DNA from: Candidatus Zhuqueibacterota bacterium
Lineage (GTDB): Bacteria > Zhuqueibacterota > Zhuqueibacteria > Oceanimicrobiales > Oceanimicrobiaceae
Direction of reading: 5' to 3'
DNA: 64,000 nucleotides
NCBI GenBank assembly: GCA_029261995.1
Contig: JAJDAF010000029.1
Coordinates: 124,001-188,000, forward strand
The translations under genes and the position numbers were made by a program. Within the stretch, counting starts at the first letter, position 1. Every line of letters begins with the position of its first letter. Shown piece after piece: positions 43,681-53,402 of this stretch. The notes under the pieces are model-generated. The model did not search any database. It saw only the letters and a program-made list of their open reading frames with translations, and was not told the DNA's origin.

Positions 43681-44229
43681 TCAATGGCCGAGCGCCGCGA
43701 CCACGCGAATGTTGTTTGCGACAACAACGCCGTAAAAGACATTCAAGACCGCCAGCCCGACCGTGGCTGCCTTGCGATTCTCCTTTCTTACCAGGCGAAG
43801 GCTCCACAACGTCGCCAGGGTCAAACCGCTCTTAACCAAAACAGTCGCCGGCCGATTTCCAATGAACTTGCTGGCGATTGGATTGGCTTCGCGCGCGCCA
43901 TGCTCAAGACCATAAAAGGTCGTCACCAGATCCAGAGTGTTGAGCATCAGGTAATTTAGCTCCATTCCCTGGTAAAACAGGCTGGGTTTGGGGTGCTTGC
44001 CGCTGCGGTCGCCCTGCGCTTTCTTCGCGCCCGCCTTTTCCATTGCCAGAAACGACATCCGCCCGGAGACAGCCAATTTGCTGGCACTGGCAGCCGGCGG
44101 TGGTTCCACGAACTGTCTCAGCGGAAGAATCGGGATGCTCTCTTGCGCTCCCGCAAACGCGTGAAGACTCGCAAACAGCACGAAGAAGAAAAGTCTTGAT
44201 AAGCGGGGCCGGCCGGGAAGAAGAGCCAT
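43681..44229 (-). CDS. DUF5658-like membrane protein
   Basis: About 182 residues. A signal peptide (FFFVLFASLHAFAGAQ) and a polar Lys-rich middle lead to a three-helix C-terminal part with NTLDLVTTFYGLEHGAREANPIASKFI, the N-x-x-D-x-x-T and E-x-NP pattern I associate with DUF5658. No function is known. The ATG at 44,229 has GGAG six nt upstream, so the longer frame to 44,262 is not used. Confidence 0.6.
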   Translation of the reverse strand: MALLPGRPRLSRLFFFVLFASLHAFAGAQESIPILPLRQFVEPPPAASASKLAVSGRMSFLAMEKAGAKKAQGDRSGKHPKPSLFYQGMELNYLMLNTLDLVTTFYGLEHGAREANPIASKFIGNRPATVLVKSGLTLATLWSLRLVRKENRKAATVGLAVLNVFYGVVVANNIRVVAALGH

Positions 44230-44398
44230 TTGAACTCCATTGCAGTTGAGATGCAACTGCAATCGGCCTGCAGGGGAAGGAGTTGAGGGTGTGACTGAAA
44301 CTTAAACAGGTGGTGTTTTCGAACCAGGCCGGGTGGTTCAACCGCCGCTGGTTCGTCGCTGTGCGCCAAGCATGCCTGCTCCCGGTGGAGGGATTCGG

Positions 44399-46333
44399 TT
44401 AGCCAGCAATGCGAAAGGCGTTCTTGCGTGCTTTTTTCTGGCGGGAACTCCGGTCTTGAACCTGTACCGTCAGCTCGTAGTTGCCCGGCTTGAGTTTTGA
44501 GATATCCAACGAGATCGCCTTTTCGGCATCTCTCGTGTGGAATACAAAATCGAAGATCGCCTTCAGGCTCTCTTTCTTCTTGTCGATCTTGCCACGCCGC
44601 TTGACAGCCTTGATTTCGAATTCCATCTGGACGGCAGCCGTGCCACCGTGCTTCATCTTCATGTTGTAAAGCTGGAAATAAATCTGAACACTGTCTGACT
44701 TCACGGGGTCGCTTGTGATGACGGGAAATGGATAGGCAAGCCAGTGCGTCAACTCCTCTGGGGCCCCTCGCCCGACGATGAGATCACTGACTTCAAACAT
44801 CTGCGAGTCTGCTGCAAGCGGCATGATTTCGGTAAGGAAGCTGGATTGCACGCCCAGCACTTTTGCCGTATCCGGCAGGTCAGCCACCTCCAATTCAGAT
44901 TTTCGCACATCCAACAAAACCTTCTCTGCCGTCAAACTGAACCGTGACCCGCTGCTGTTGTGAGAAAAATTAAAGACTGAGGTGTTGTAGTTCAAGACAT
45001 CCGGGTACTCAATTTCCCGCCCGCCGCGATTCCATTCGTCGTCGTAGCTTAGTAACACGTGACGATGCTTGAGTTTTGTCTTCGTCGCCGGTTTGAAGAA
45101 TGGTGTGGCAAAATTTGGATCAGTCGTTTTGTTGCCTGAAACCACCACCAGATTGAGCCGAGGTTGCTTTTCCTTGTCCAGGTAGCGAAAGGCCTTGTAG
45201 TTGAGATAAAGCTCATCCAGTTCATCGAAGGTAGTGGCGCGGTCAAGAGGCAGGTACTTGAAATTCGCACGATCTCGGTCCACGCTACGATAGTGGTTCA
45301 GCGCGCCCAGAACAGATTCCTTGTCAGGAGCCAGCCGCCCGGCAGCCCGGGCGCTGACCCACTGGGCCTCGATCTCGCGAAACCGCTCCAAGTAAAATTG
45401 GTCAGCTCTCTGCAACTCGTAATAGTAAACCAGTTGGAGTACCGCACCTGGCAGTACACCGCGCGTCATGTGTGTGCTGCTACGCCTGAACGCCCTGTCT
45501 GGAATAAACTGCTCAATGCCATCTCGCAGGCCATATTTGCCAATCCCGAATTTCATGCCAAACAAGAAGACGCTGCTTTCACTGCCATCAAGGTTCAGGT
45601 AACGCCAGACTTCGTATTCCGGCGTCTGGTTGAATCGCTGTATTTCCTGTCGCAGGAGAAAATCATCGAACCAGCGCATCATCTCAAACTGGTCGATTCC
45701 CAACTTGCCAGCGTAGCGTTCGTCCGGCGAACCATACTTGACAAAAACCAGACCACGGTCATCGGTGCTGTAAACGGTGTTTTTGGCCTCAGCGAACAGC
45801 TTCCGGCCAAGCGCGATTCTCTCCCAGTGTTCGATAAGCCGCTCATTCACCTCAGAGGTTGGAACCGGGTCCCGCTGCGCCCAAAACGCCTTGATCTCAC
45901 TACTGAGTTTTTGATCACCGGCCCCGAGCAGCTTGCGCCAAGCCTGGAACTGTCGCTTGTCAACAATCGGCGCCAGCCGTTCCATCTCGCCGCTCACAAC
46001 TTGCTTGAACCGGGTGAGGTCCGGGCGCGACAAACCCCAAACATAGAGAGCGCTGGCCTTTTCATAAAACTGTTCAGCCTGTCTTGCAGTGGCCAATTCA
46101 ATGTATGCGATGCCAATTCTTGGATCTGCCAGCGTGGTTTCAGGGAGGGAATCCAGGGCGGTGACCCATATATTCAGGGCCTGCTCCCAGTTGCCGTTTT
46201 CTCTTTCGAGTTGTCCTCTTTCATAAATGCCGAGTTCAACCGAATAGGCACTGAGCCGACACGATGCAAGAATAAGAAAGACGAAACAAAAGGCGATGGG
46301 CTTGTGTGGTTGCAACCTCATACGAATCCACAT
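44399..46333 (-). CDS. GWxTD-domain lipoprotein
   Basis: 644 residues. The N-terminus ends in LILASC, a lipobox. TPR-like helices occupy about residues 35-130. The GWxTD domain begins at IKAFWAQRDPVPTSEVNERLIEHWER and continues TVYSTDDRGLVFVKYGSPDE; the name-giving Gly-Trp is replaced by Val-Tyr here. A beta-rich C-terminal part ends PGNYELTVQVQDRSSRQKK. The family is widespread in Ignavibacteria, Acidobacteria and relatives and has no assigned function. No close operon partner: gaps separate it from both neighbours. Confidence 0.82.
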   Translation of the reverse strand: MWIRMRLQPHKPIAFCFVFLILASCRLSAYSVELGIYERGQLERENGNWEQALNIWVTALDSLPETTLADPRIGIAYIELATARQAEQFYEKASALYVWGLSRPDLTRFKQVVSGEMERLAPIVDKRQFQAWRKLLGAGDQKLSSEIKAFWAQRDPVPTSEVNERLIEHWERIALGRKLFAEAKNTVYSTDDRGLVFVKYGSPDERYAGKLGIDQFEMMRWFDDFLLRQEIQRFNQTPEYEVWRYLNLDGSESSVFLFGMKFGIGKYGLRDGIEQFIPDRAFRRSSTHMTRGVLPGAVLQLVYYYELQRADQFYLERFREIEAQWVSARAAGRLAPDKESVLGALNHYRSVDRDRANFKYLPLDRATTFDELDELYLNYKAFRYLDKEKQPRLNLVVVSGNKTTDPNFATPFFKPATKTKLKHRHVLLSYDDEWNRGGREIEYPDVLNYNTSVFNFSHNSSGSRFSLTAEKVLLDVRKSELEVADLPDTAKVLGVQSSFLTEIMPLAADSQMFEVSDLIVGRGAPEELTHWLAYPFPVITSDPVKSDSVQIYFQLYNMKMKHGGTAAVQMEFEIKAVKRRGKIDKKKESLKAIFDFVFHTRDAEKAISLDISKLKPGNYELTVQVQDRSSRQKKARKNAFRIAG

Positions 46334-46493
46334 CGATTTCAGTGCAATCAGACATGTGGCTTTGTGAATTTCGGAGCCACCGTGATTGAGGATGTAACGA
46401 TGCCGCTACCAAAACGCAAGTTAATTTCCGCACACAATCCAAGCTGCCGACTGACACCCTGAATGTTTTCCTACCAGAGCATTCCGCCGGCAA

Positions 46494-46537
46494 TAAAAAA
46501 TGCCCATCGCAGAGCGGTTACTCTGGATGGGCATTTT
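46494..46537. terminator. Terminator of the SusCD operon
   Basis: TGCCCATC (from 46,501) pairs with GATGGGCA (to 46,533) with an inner CAGAG/CTCTG stem. The minus strand continues into TTTTTTATTG, the plus strand into TTTTGC. It lies 20 nt past the SusD stop. Confidence 0.85.
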
Positions 46538-46554
46538 GCTGTTCGCGCAGATTG

Positions 46555-47862
46555 CTAGTTTGACTCGCTACGCTCCGTTTCCGGAATGGCCATGTGCTCA
46601 ATCACACGATCTCGGCCGGGCCGGTCGATCGGTAACTCACTGAGCTTGCCATACCGACGCATATCGATCCAACGGTGGCCTTCAGCGAAAAGCGAGTAAC
46701 GTTTTTCGTGCAGCAGGCGGTCGAGACCGTTAGTTGCATCGGTGCCTGCAAGCGCTGCGAGACCAGCTGCCGCACGCACAATGTTCATGTCAGTCTCGGC
46801 TTCGCCATAATTGCCCAGGCCAACGTTTGCTTCGGCCCGCAGCAAGATCAACTCTTCGTTCCTGATAATCGGGAACGGGTCGGTCGAGCTGCTGGTGGTC
46901 GTAATCGCGAGGTCAGAGCGCAGGTCATCCAGCACATCTTCGACACCACGTTTGAAGGTCTTGTTGGCGAAGCGGAGATCACCTGCTTCCGCATCCGCCT
47001 CAAAGCTCATGTGCGCATGCAGCTTCAAAGCAGGCGTGGTTCGCACTTCAAACACAGGGTTCAACTCGTCATTGGCCGCGGTGCTATAGCTATGCTGGAC
47101 ACCAGCATTCAAATCACCGCCCGCATCCAGAAACGACTGTCCGAGCGCAGTCAAGGCGCCGCTGAAATCGCCGCGGTAGACTGCCACACGAGCAGCAAGC
47201 GCACGGTTGAAGCGACCAAAGGTTGCTGGTGTGTCAAAGCCAGCAAAACCACTGGACAGTGCGAACGGGAAAGCGTCGCCAGCGTTGCCAAGCGCGGTCA
47301 TGGCCTCGTTCAGATCTTGTTCGATTGCATCAAAGGCCTCTGCTTTGGTTGCAAACGGAACGGTCAGGTCGCCGTCATAATTCAAACGGATGCCCTGGTC
47401 GTCAAGATAATTGAGGTTGAGCAACAGTTGGTACGCTCGAACTGTCTTGGCGTATGCCTCGACGCCAGCCGCATCCGCGGCGTCCATGCTCGCTGCTCTG
47501 TTCAGGAGTTCGTTGCAATTAAAAATGACCTGATAGCGCGCGCTCCAGGGACGGGTGGTTAGGAAACCACCGGGATCGATTGGCCCATTGAGCAACTCGC
47601 CGGTAAAGCGGGGGTCGGCGCCTTCGAAGAAATAGCCTTCGCGGCCGATGGTGATGACAACCTGCAGATAAACGTCGAGGTCGGCGCGCATGAAGCCTTC
47701 AGCGCCGGTGACCAAGGTCTGCATCGTCGCGCTCGAAATTTCTGGCGAATTCGGATTGGCGAAATCAAGAGTCTCGCATCCAGCGAATGCCAGCATGAGC
47801 GCCAGTACGATAAACACGGTCCAGATACTGGCCGCGTTGTTAGATCTATTGGTTTTCTTCAT
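46555..47862 (-). CDS. susD: RagB/SusD-family nutrient-binding lipoprotein
   Basis: 435 residues. Lipobox in LAFAGC; an SusD-like N-terminal part with GPIDPGGF...WSARYQVIFNCNELLNRA, TPR-like helices, and a C-terminal domain with NEELILLRAEANVGLGNYGEAETDMNIVRAAAGL, EKRYSLFAEGHRWIDMRRYG and a final AIPETERSE. It forms the lid of the TonB-dependent transporter encoded just upstream. The ligand cannot be told from sequence. Confidence 0.93.
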   Translation of the reverse strand: MKKTNRSNNAASIWTVFIVLALMLAFAGCETLDFANPNSPEISSATMQTLVTGAEGFMRADLDVYLQVVITIGREGYFFEGADPRFTGELLNGPIDPGGFLTTRPWSARYQVIFNCNELLNRAASMDAADAAGVEAYAKTVRAYQLLLNLNYLDDQGIRLNYDGDLTVPFATKAEAFDAIEQDLNEAMTALGNAGDAFPFALSSGFAGFDTPATFGRFNRALAARVAVYRGDFSGALTALGQSFLDAGGDLNAGVQHSYSTAANDELNPVFEVRTTPALKLHAHMSFEADAEAGDLRFANKTFKRGVEDVLDDLRSDLAITTTSSSTDPFPIIRNEELILLRAEANVGLGNYGEAETDMNIVRAAAGLAALAGTDATNGLDRLLHEKRYSLFAEGHRWIDMRRYGKLSELPIDRPGRDRVIEHMAIPETERSESN

Positions 47863-47880
47863 GTTTTCTATCCTTCCTCT

Positions 47881-50880
47881 TTAGAATCCAAATGCCACGT
47901 TGAAATAGAATTGCCGCGAAGACGGGAATGGGCTTGTGTCGATGTTACGCCCAATGGCAACGTTGCCAAACTGGCTGACTTCAGGGTCATACCCATCATA
48001 GTCGGTGATCATGATGAGGTTGCGACCCGCGACGCCAAGACGCAGATGCGACAGTTGGCCACCGAAGATTCTGCTCACCGTCTCACGTGGGAAGGAATAG
48101 GACAGGCTCAGCTCGCGCAGCTTGATGTAGCTGGCATCTTCGATGTAAGGCGAGGTGATGGTGCCTAGTACGGTCAAGCGCGCAACGCCCGCCTGGTCGG
48201 TAACCGTTGAGCCATCCGGCAAAGTGAACGTGACCTCATCGTCAAAATCCGGTGAGGTGCCGCCGATATCATTGATCAGTTTGCCAAGGTTGACGGCCTC
48301 ACTGCCCTGCTGCATGTCCCACAAGAAACCCAGCTCAAAGTTGCCGAGCTTGATGTTGTTATTCCACGCAAGACTGAAATCAGGATTCTGGTCTCCCAGG
48401 CTGGTCCCGAGGTATGCACCGGTATCAGGATCGAAGTTTTCAGAACCAACGATGGTAGTTGGAGCCAAGCCTTCCTGAATACGCATGGTGCCAAGGAAGG
48501 TAGCGAAACCACCCAGGTTAAAGGGATCCACGTTCAGTTGAGTGATTTCCGACTCAGTTGTAAAGAAGTTGAGCCGAGTCGTCCAGTTCAAGTTGCGCCT
48601 GCGGATGGGGGTCAAGCCAAGGGATACTTCCCAACCGCTTGTGCGCATCTCACCGGCGTTGAGCTCCAGAATCGTGAATCCGCTTGATGGCGGCTGATCA
48701 GCTTCGAGAATCAGATCCTCGATATTCTGCCGGTAGTAGGATACCTCCAACACGCCCTTGCCATTGAGGATGGTCGCGTCGGCGCCAATTTCAAATTCTT
48801 TTGTGCGTTCCGGCTTGAGGTCCGGGTCGCCACGCCTGGCAGCGGGACGTAGACCGGAGACCCCACCAATATTTTGTGGAACCAGGTTTGTGAACTTGGC
48901 GCCAGGCCTCGGCAGATTCCCCGTCTCACCATAAGCGGCGCGGAATTTGAATTCCGGAATTAGACTCTGTAGCCCTCCCCACAATCCGTACTGTGACAGG
49001 CGTACCGAGCCCGAAACTTTCGGGAATAGATAGTATTTGTCTACATCGCCGTTTGAGCTGCTCGCGTCCCCGCGCAGAGCTGCGGTCAGATAGATCTTCT
49101 CATTCAGGTCCACTTCTTCCTGCAGATAAAAACCACGCTCACGACCTTTCCTGATGTCCTGAAACACATCGATCTGCGTCGCCTGGTCGGCGTTGGACTG
49201 TGTAGCAACCAGACCGTTGGAGTTGGTCAGCAGGTTGTTGACATTCCGGTTTTCAACCTGAACGCCACCCGTTGACCGCAAAACAATGTTTCCTTCGGTG
49301 GTGTAGCTGTGGGTCAAGTTGAGGCCGAGGTTGGAAAATGTACTCTCCGTCTGGCCGTTAACCGACTCGCCTGGCAGATCGCTATTCACGGCAAACTGCA
49401 GTTCATTGGGCGCGTGAATGAAATGCCTCATTTCAAAAAAATCGACGCCAGTTACAGCGTTGAAATCGAGCAATTGAGAATCCGACCGAAGCAAATTCCA
49501 ATTTGCGCGCACGCTGGCGATTGTTCTGAAGACTTTCTCGTTGTTGGTCAGCAAGTCACGCGTTTGCACCTGGTTCGATGGGTTGAACGGGTGAACCGGA
49601 TAAACACCGTTCTCATCGGGCTCCAGGTTGAGAAAGCTGGGAGTAAAGCTATTCGAAAAACCAAGCGAGGTGTTGGTGTTGTCGTTACCAGTGACGGACC
49701 GGTCAGACTCGGAACGGACGATCTGGCTGAACAGGCTAACCTTGATGCGGTCGCTCAATTTGTGGTTAACGTTTAGTCTACCCGAGACTTTTTGGTAGCC
49801 GGTGCGTTTAACAATACCGTCCTCATCCTGGATCAGACCGCTGACGTAAAACTGGGTTCTTTCGCCGCCGCCGCGCATGCCGATTGTTGTTTCGGACAAC
49901 GTACCCGTCTCGCCGTAGACGACCTCTTCCTGATCGATGAATCGGCCGCCGTTGGCATTGAACAGGTCCAGTCCTTGCTGGCCGTATTGCGCCTCAGCAG
50001 TCTCCGCGGTGAACCTGCGGGTGCCGACCTTGTTGAGGATGCTGGCGAAGCCAACCTGCTGTGTGACATCGACTTTTGTCTTTCCCGGTGTGCCGCCTTT
50101 GGTCGAAATAATGACCACGCCATTCGACGCCTTCGAGCCGTAAATGGCCGCGGCGCTGGCGCCCTTAAGCACCTCAATGCTTTCAATGTCATTCGGGTTA
50201 ATGTCGGCTATCCGGTTCGTCGGCTGACCTTGAGGTCTTGCACTGCCGGCGCCGGTAGCTTCGGTCACAATATCAATGCCCGACTGAACGGCATCGTTAC
50301 TCATAATCAAGCCATCGACCACATACAGAGGCTGTGTGTTGCCGAAAATAGTCGAAAGGCCACGCAGGTTCACATTGAGCCCACCGCCTGGGGCGCCGGT
50401 GTTTTGTGCGATTGTGATTCCTGCCATTTTGCCGTTGAGTGCGCGCTCAAGCGTTTGCGCCGGAGCCGGAATAAGTTCCTTGGCGGAAACCGTACCGACT
50501 GAGTTAGCCAAATTGCGCTTCTTAACAGACGTTGCCAAACCGGTCACAACAATCTCAGAAACCTTAAGGACATCCTCTTCGAGCCGAATCTCCAGATCAC
50601 TGGTGCTGCTGCTGACTTGCAACTCTTCAGTGATGAAGCCGATGAAGCTAACCACAAGAGTCGCTTGATTGTTATTGGGCAGGGTAATCTTGAATTCTCC
50701 GTTGCCATCACTGGCTGTTCCCAGATTGGTGCCCTTGATGGAGATGTTCGCTCCAGGGAGCGCATCTCCGGTCACGTCGTCTGTAATTTTACCCGAAATC
50801 TCAAGGCTTTGCCCAAAAAGAATTGAGAATCCGAGAACGCTAACCAGCAGCGTCAGTCCAAATATCAATGACTTTCTCAT
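47881..50880 (-). CDS. susC: SusC/RagA-family TonB-linked outer-membrane transporter
   Basis: 999 residues. Signal peptide, a carboxypeptidase-regulatory-like domain (about 27-105: ISGKITDDVTGDALPGANISIKGTNLGTASDG), TonB-box region with EIVVTG, the plug domain (LNVNLRGLSTIFGNTQPLYVVDGL, GSKASNGVVIISTKGG), then a large barrel ending in NVAFGF. It imports a bulky ligand, with the SusD protein 18 nt downstream. A sigma-54-like promoter (51,042-51,057) and a perfect palindrome lie upstream. Confidence 0.96.
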   Translation of the reverse strand: MRKSLIFGLTLLVSVLGFSILFGQSLEISGKITDDVTGDALPGANISIKGTNLGTASDGNGEFKITLPNNNQATLVVSFIGFITEELQVSSSTSDLEIRLEEDVLKVSEIVVTGLATSVKKRNLANSVGTVSAKELIPAPAQTLERALNGKMAGITIAQNTGAPGGGLNVNLRGLSTIFGNTQPLYVVDGLIMSNDAVQSGIDIVTEATGAGSARPQGQPTNRIADINPNDIESIEVLKGASAAAIYGSKASNGVVIISTKGGTPGKTKVDVTQQVGFASILNKVGTRRFTAETAEAQYGQQGLDLFNANGGRFIDQEEVVYGETGTLSETTIGMRGGGERTQFYVSGLIQDEDGIVKRTGYQKVSGRLNVNHKLSDRIKVSLFSQIVRSESDRSVTGNDNTNTSLGFSNSFTPSFLNLEPDENGVYPVHPFNPSNQVQTRDLLTNNEKVFRTIASVRANWNLLRSDSQLLDFNAVTGVDFFEMRHFIHAPNELQFAVNSDLPGESVNGQTESTFSNLGLNLTHSYTTEGNIVLRSTGGVQVENRNVNNLLTNSNGLVATQSNADQATQIDVFQDIRKGRERGFYLQEEVDLNEKIYLTAALRGDASSSNGDVDKYYLFPKVSGSVRLSQYGLWGGLQSLIPEFKFRAAYGETGNLPRPGAKFTNLVPQNIGGVSGLRPAARRGDPDLKPERTKEFEIGADATILNGKGVLEVSYYRQNIEDLILEADQPPSSGFTILELNAGEMRTSGWEVSLGLTPIRRRNLNWTTRLNFFTTESEITQLNVDPFNLGGFATFLGTMRIQEGLAPTTIVGSENFDPDTGAYLGTSLGDQNPDFSLAWNNNIKLGNFELGFLWDMQQGSEAVNLGKLINDIGGTSPDFDDEVTFTLPDGSTVTDQAGVARLTVLGTITSPYIEDASYIKLRELSLSYSFPRETVSRIFGGQLSHLRLGVAGRNLIMITDYDGYDPEVSQFGNVAIGRNIDTSPFPSSRQFYFNVAFGF

Positions 50881-51041
50881 TACGCCATCCTCTCTTTGTT
50901 AGTGAATGAAAAACAAATACAGCGATGCTACAGAAGCTTCATTGGCTCCCTCCTCTCGGCGAGATTTGTGAGTGGTGCTTGAGAAGTGTGCGGAGTTGAT
51001 ATAAGTACTAGAAATGATAAAGCTTTACGACGAAACAGAAT

Positions 51042-51057
51042 TGCAACATCTGTGCCA
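51042..51057 (-). promoter_or_regulatory. Sigma-54 promoter of the susCD operon
   Basis: On the minus strand TGGCAC, AGATG, TTGCA: an exact RpoN consensus with correct spacing, 162 nt before the susC ATG. Confidence 0.7.
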
Positions 51058-51135
51058 CAGCAAGGACTCTGAACTTTATCCCAAGAATTAACAAACAGTT
51101 GCATTACTTTAGATGCGACAATAATGTCTCATGGT

Positions 51136-51151
51136 ATGCAAGCGCTTGCAT
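51136..51151. promoter_or_regulatory. 16-bp perfect palindrome, operator or enhancer site
   Basis: ATGCAAGCGCTTGCAT is self-complementary. Its core TGCAAGCGCTTGCA fits LacI-family operators with a central CG. It lies about 80-95 bp upstream of the -24 box, also the normal distance for an enhancer-binding activator site. No LacI-type gene is in the window. Confidence 0.6.
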
Positions 51152-51231
51152 GCAATATTGAAGTGGTTTTGCACGAGGAGCAAACAGATGAGGCGATCAG
51201 CTTGGCGCCGTTGCGCAGCCTGATACGACTC

Positions 51232-51735
51232 TTATGGCAGCAAATCCGAATACGAACCGGCAACCAGATTCTCGGCGGACAAGCCAAAATGGTCCATCAA
51301 GTCTTCGACCTTGCGTTGAATGGCGTCGAAAAGTTCGGGCTGAGTGACTACGCCCTCAAGCTCAATAAAATCACCCAAACCGGTCACACGGTCGAGGTGG
51401 ATGCGGACTTCGTCATGAAGGTATAGTTCGCGCTTTTTCTCCACGACTTTCCAGACGCCGAGCGCGGGCGTCAACACTGCTTTCATGGTGGATGGGTTCG
51501 GCACCGGTGAAATCTGGTAGGCACTGGTTTTCGGGCCGGCGGCGTCTGGACGCTGGTAGAAGATAAGCTGGCATTCGTTGCCGTTGATTTCCCTGAGCTT
51601 CAGGCGTCCGCTGGCGACGTTGAAATAGGTATCGATTTGATGCAAAGTCCCGTGCGTCACACTGCCGGCAGATTCGGCGCGGCTCTTTGCGAGTTGCAGG
51701 TCGGGAAATTCGGCCTTGATTTCTATGTTTTGCAT
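51232..51735 (-). CDS. CYTH-domain protein (class IV adenylate cyclase / triphosphatase-like)
   Basis: 167 residues. N-terminal IEIKAEFPDLQLAK carries the ExKxE-type strand of CYTH enzymes; QIDTYFNVASGRLKLREIN, CQLIFYQRP and RIHLDRVTGLGDFIELEG are the following acidic and basic strands that line the tunnel. Members make cAMP or hydrolyse triphosphates; which applies here is not decidable. It is the last of a likely QueE-HDAC-CYTH operon. Confidence 0.87.
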   Translation of the reverse strand: MQNIEIKAEFPDLQLAKSRAESAGSVTHGTLHQIDTYFNVASGRLKLREINGNECQLIFYQRPDAAGPKTSAYQISPVPNPSTMKAVLTPALGVWKVVEKKRELYLHDEVRIHLDRVTGLGDFIELEGVVTQPELFDAIQRKVEDLMDHFGLSAENLVAGSYSDLLP

Positions 51736-51778
51736 GCTTCCTCAGTTCGGTTCGCAGTCAGATCGTTTGCAGCAACGC

Positions 51779-52696
51779 TCACTTTGCTGCTTCATCAAAT
51801 GTTTTCATGGCGGCGCGGCAGGTATTGACATGAATCTGAACCGTGTCATCCGTGTTGTAGGCGTAGCCGCCACCAAGCGTGGTCGCCACTGGAATCCCGC
51901 GCTGCTGACAGGCCTCATATATGAAAAAATCCCGCGCCTGCAATCCTGCAATTGACAACGACAGGCTGCCGAGTTGGTCATTTTCGTATGGGTCGGCGCC
52001 GGCCTGATACAAAACCAGCTCAGGCCGGAAAGCATCGAGAATTGCTGGGATGGCCGTGCGCAGATGGTCAAGATAAATCTCGTCGGTCACGCGCACAGGC
52101 AGATGAATGTCCTGATCACTCTCCTGTTTAACGGGATAGAGGTCGCGCTGATGAATCGAAAATGTAAAAACCGTCGGGTCGTCACGGAAAATGTGGGCAG
52201 TGCCATTGCCCTGGTGCAGGTCGCAGTCGAGGATGGCGACGCGTTCCGCTAGTTTCTCCTGCTGTACTGCTTTGGCTGCAACCGCGAGATCATTCAGATA
52301 GCAAAACCCCTCAGCCTTGTCCGCGAACGCATGATGGAAACCGCCGCTAAGATGAACTGCCCAGCCGGATTCGCTGGCCAGTCGAGCGGCCAGAAGAGTT
52401 CCGCCGCAAACCAGTTTCGACATGCGGATGATTTCAGAGGTAATCGGAAGTTCAGAGTATGCCGTGCGTTCAGTCCGTCGGCATTGGTCGAGATCGTCGA
52501 GGTATTCCCGCGTGTGAACCAGGCTCAACTGAGCGTCGCTGGCCGCTTCCGGCGAGACAAACCTGGAGGCAGGCACGGCTGCGATCCCATCTTGGGGTCG
52601 CGTCAAGACATCGTAAATTGCACGGTACTTGATGATCGGGAAAACGTGGTCACCGATATCCGCGTAGTACGCTTCGGAATAAATAAAGTGTTTCAT
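51779..52696 (-). CDS. Histone-deacetylase-family hydrolase (AcuC / acetylpolyamine amidohydrolase type)
   Basis: 305 residues. HLSGGFHHAFADKAEGFCYLNDLAVA gives the His pair and the FCY.ND block, VAILDCDLHQGNGTAHIF the zinc Asp and His, YQAGADPYENDQLG the second Asp, and TLGGGYA the late Gly motif. These are zinc deacylases for small acetylated molecules in bacteria. No signal peptide. About 30 nt after queE. Confidence 0.93.
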   Translation of the reverse strand: MKHFIYSEAYYADIGDHVFPIIKYRAIYDVLTRPQDGIAAVPASRFVSPEAASDAQLSLVHTREYLDDLDQCRRTERTAYSELPITSEIIRMSKLVCGGTLLAARLASESGWAVHLSGGFHHAFADKAEGFCYLNDLAVAAKAVQQEKLAERVAILDCDLHQGNGTAHIFRDDPTVFTFSIHQRDLYPVKQESDQDIHLPVRVTDEIYLDHLRTAIPAILDAFRPELVLYQAGADPYENDQLGSLSLSIAGLQARDFFIYEACQQRGIPVATTLGGGYAYNTDDTVQIHVNTCRAAMKTFDEAAK

Positions 52697-52726
52697 GCTC
52701 TCCGAACCAGGGTCAGCGCTAGTTGG

Positions 52727-53359
52727 CTAAACTCCCTTGGTCTCTGGTGGCCAAACCAGCTTGTGCAGTTGCAATTGGAAGCGCGCTTTCAAGCCGTCTT
52801 CCAGGATCCAGTCCACGAGCGCCCGGGGCTCAACTTCATCAAACACAGGAGAAAAAAGTAACTGCACGCGCTCCTGCAAGCGGTGCTTTTGAATAGCCTC
52901 GCGCGCCCAGATGTAATCCGAGCGGTCTTTGATAACGAATTTCACCTCATCCCGCTGAGTCAGATGTGGGATATTCTGCCAGCGGTTGCGTTCAGACTCA
53001 CCGCTGCCGGGGCATTTCAAATCCATGATGCGGATGACACGAGGATCGAGTACGGAGATGTCGCGTTCCCCGGAGGTTTCGACCAGCACGGTGTGCCCTG
53101 TCAGCAACCGCTCCGCAAGTTCGGGAACCTGCTTTTGCAGCAGGGGCTCGCCGCCGGTGATTTCAACCAGATCGCAGTTGTAAGACTCGACGCGTTCAAT
53201 GATCGTCTCAAGGGAAAATTCTTGTCCGTCGTGAAACGCATACTCAGTATCACACCAGGTGCAGCGCAGATTGCAGCCAGTTGTGCGCACAAAAACACAA
53301 GGCAAGCCGGCGTAACTCCCTTCGCCTTGAATAGAATGGTAAATTTCGGTGATTCGCAT
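52727..53359 (-). CDS. queE: 7-carboxy-7-deazaguanine synthase
   Basis: About 210 residues from the ATG at 53,359. EIYHSIQGEGSYAGLPCVFVRTTGCNLRCTWCDTEYAF contains the CxxxCxxC radical SAM motif and the substrate-binding QGEG; EITGGEPLLQ and a DLKCPGSGE block follow. It makes the deazaguanine base of queuosine. Other queuosine genes are not adjacent. The longer frame to 53,437 would add 26 residues that overlap the yigZ end. Confidence 0.94.
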   Translation of the reverse strand: MRITEIYHSIQGEGSYAGLPCVFVRTTGCNLRCTWCDTEYAFHDGQEFSLETIIERVESYNCDLVEITGGEPLLQKQVPELAERLLTGHTVLVETSGERDISVLDPRVIRIMDLKCPGSGESERNRWQNIPHLTQRDEVKFVIKDRSDYIWAREAIQKHRLQERVQLLFSPVFDEVEPRALVDWILEDGLKARFQLQLHKLVWPPETKGV

Positions 53360-53402
53360 AGATCTCTGTAATCGGTTGGCATGAAGTCGGAAGTTGCTGA
53401 GG

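Larger units (their letters stand above)
50881..51231. other. Regulatory region upstream of susC
   Basis: 351 nt without a gene. It contains the sigma-54 element and the 16-bp palindrome listed separately. The leader between the predicted transcript start (near 51,030) and the susC ATG is about 150 nt, long enough for further control, but I recognise no riboswitch. Confidence 0.6.

Noticed and set aside
45164-46462. 432-residue plus-strand frame
   Set aside because: Antisense to the GWxTD gene; composition is not protein-like and no domain is visible.
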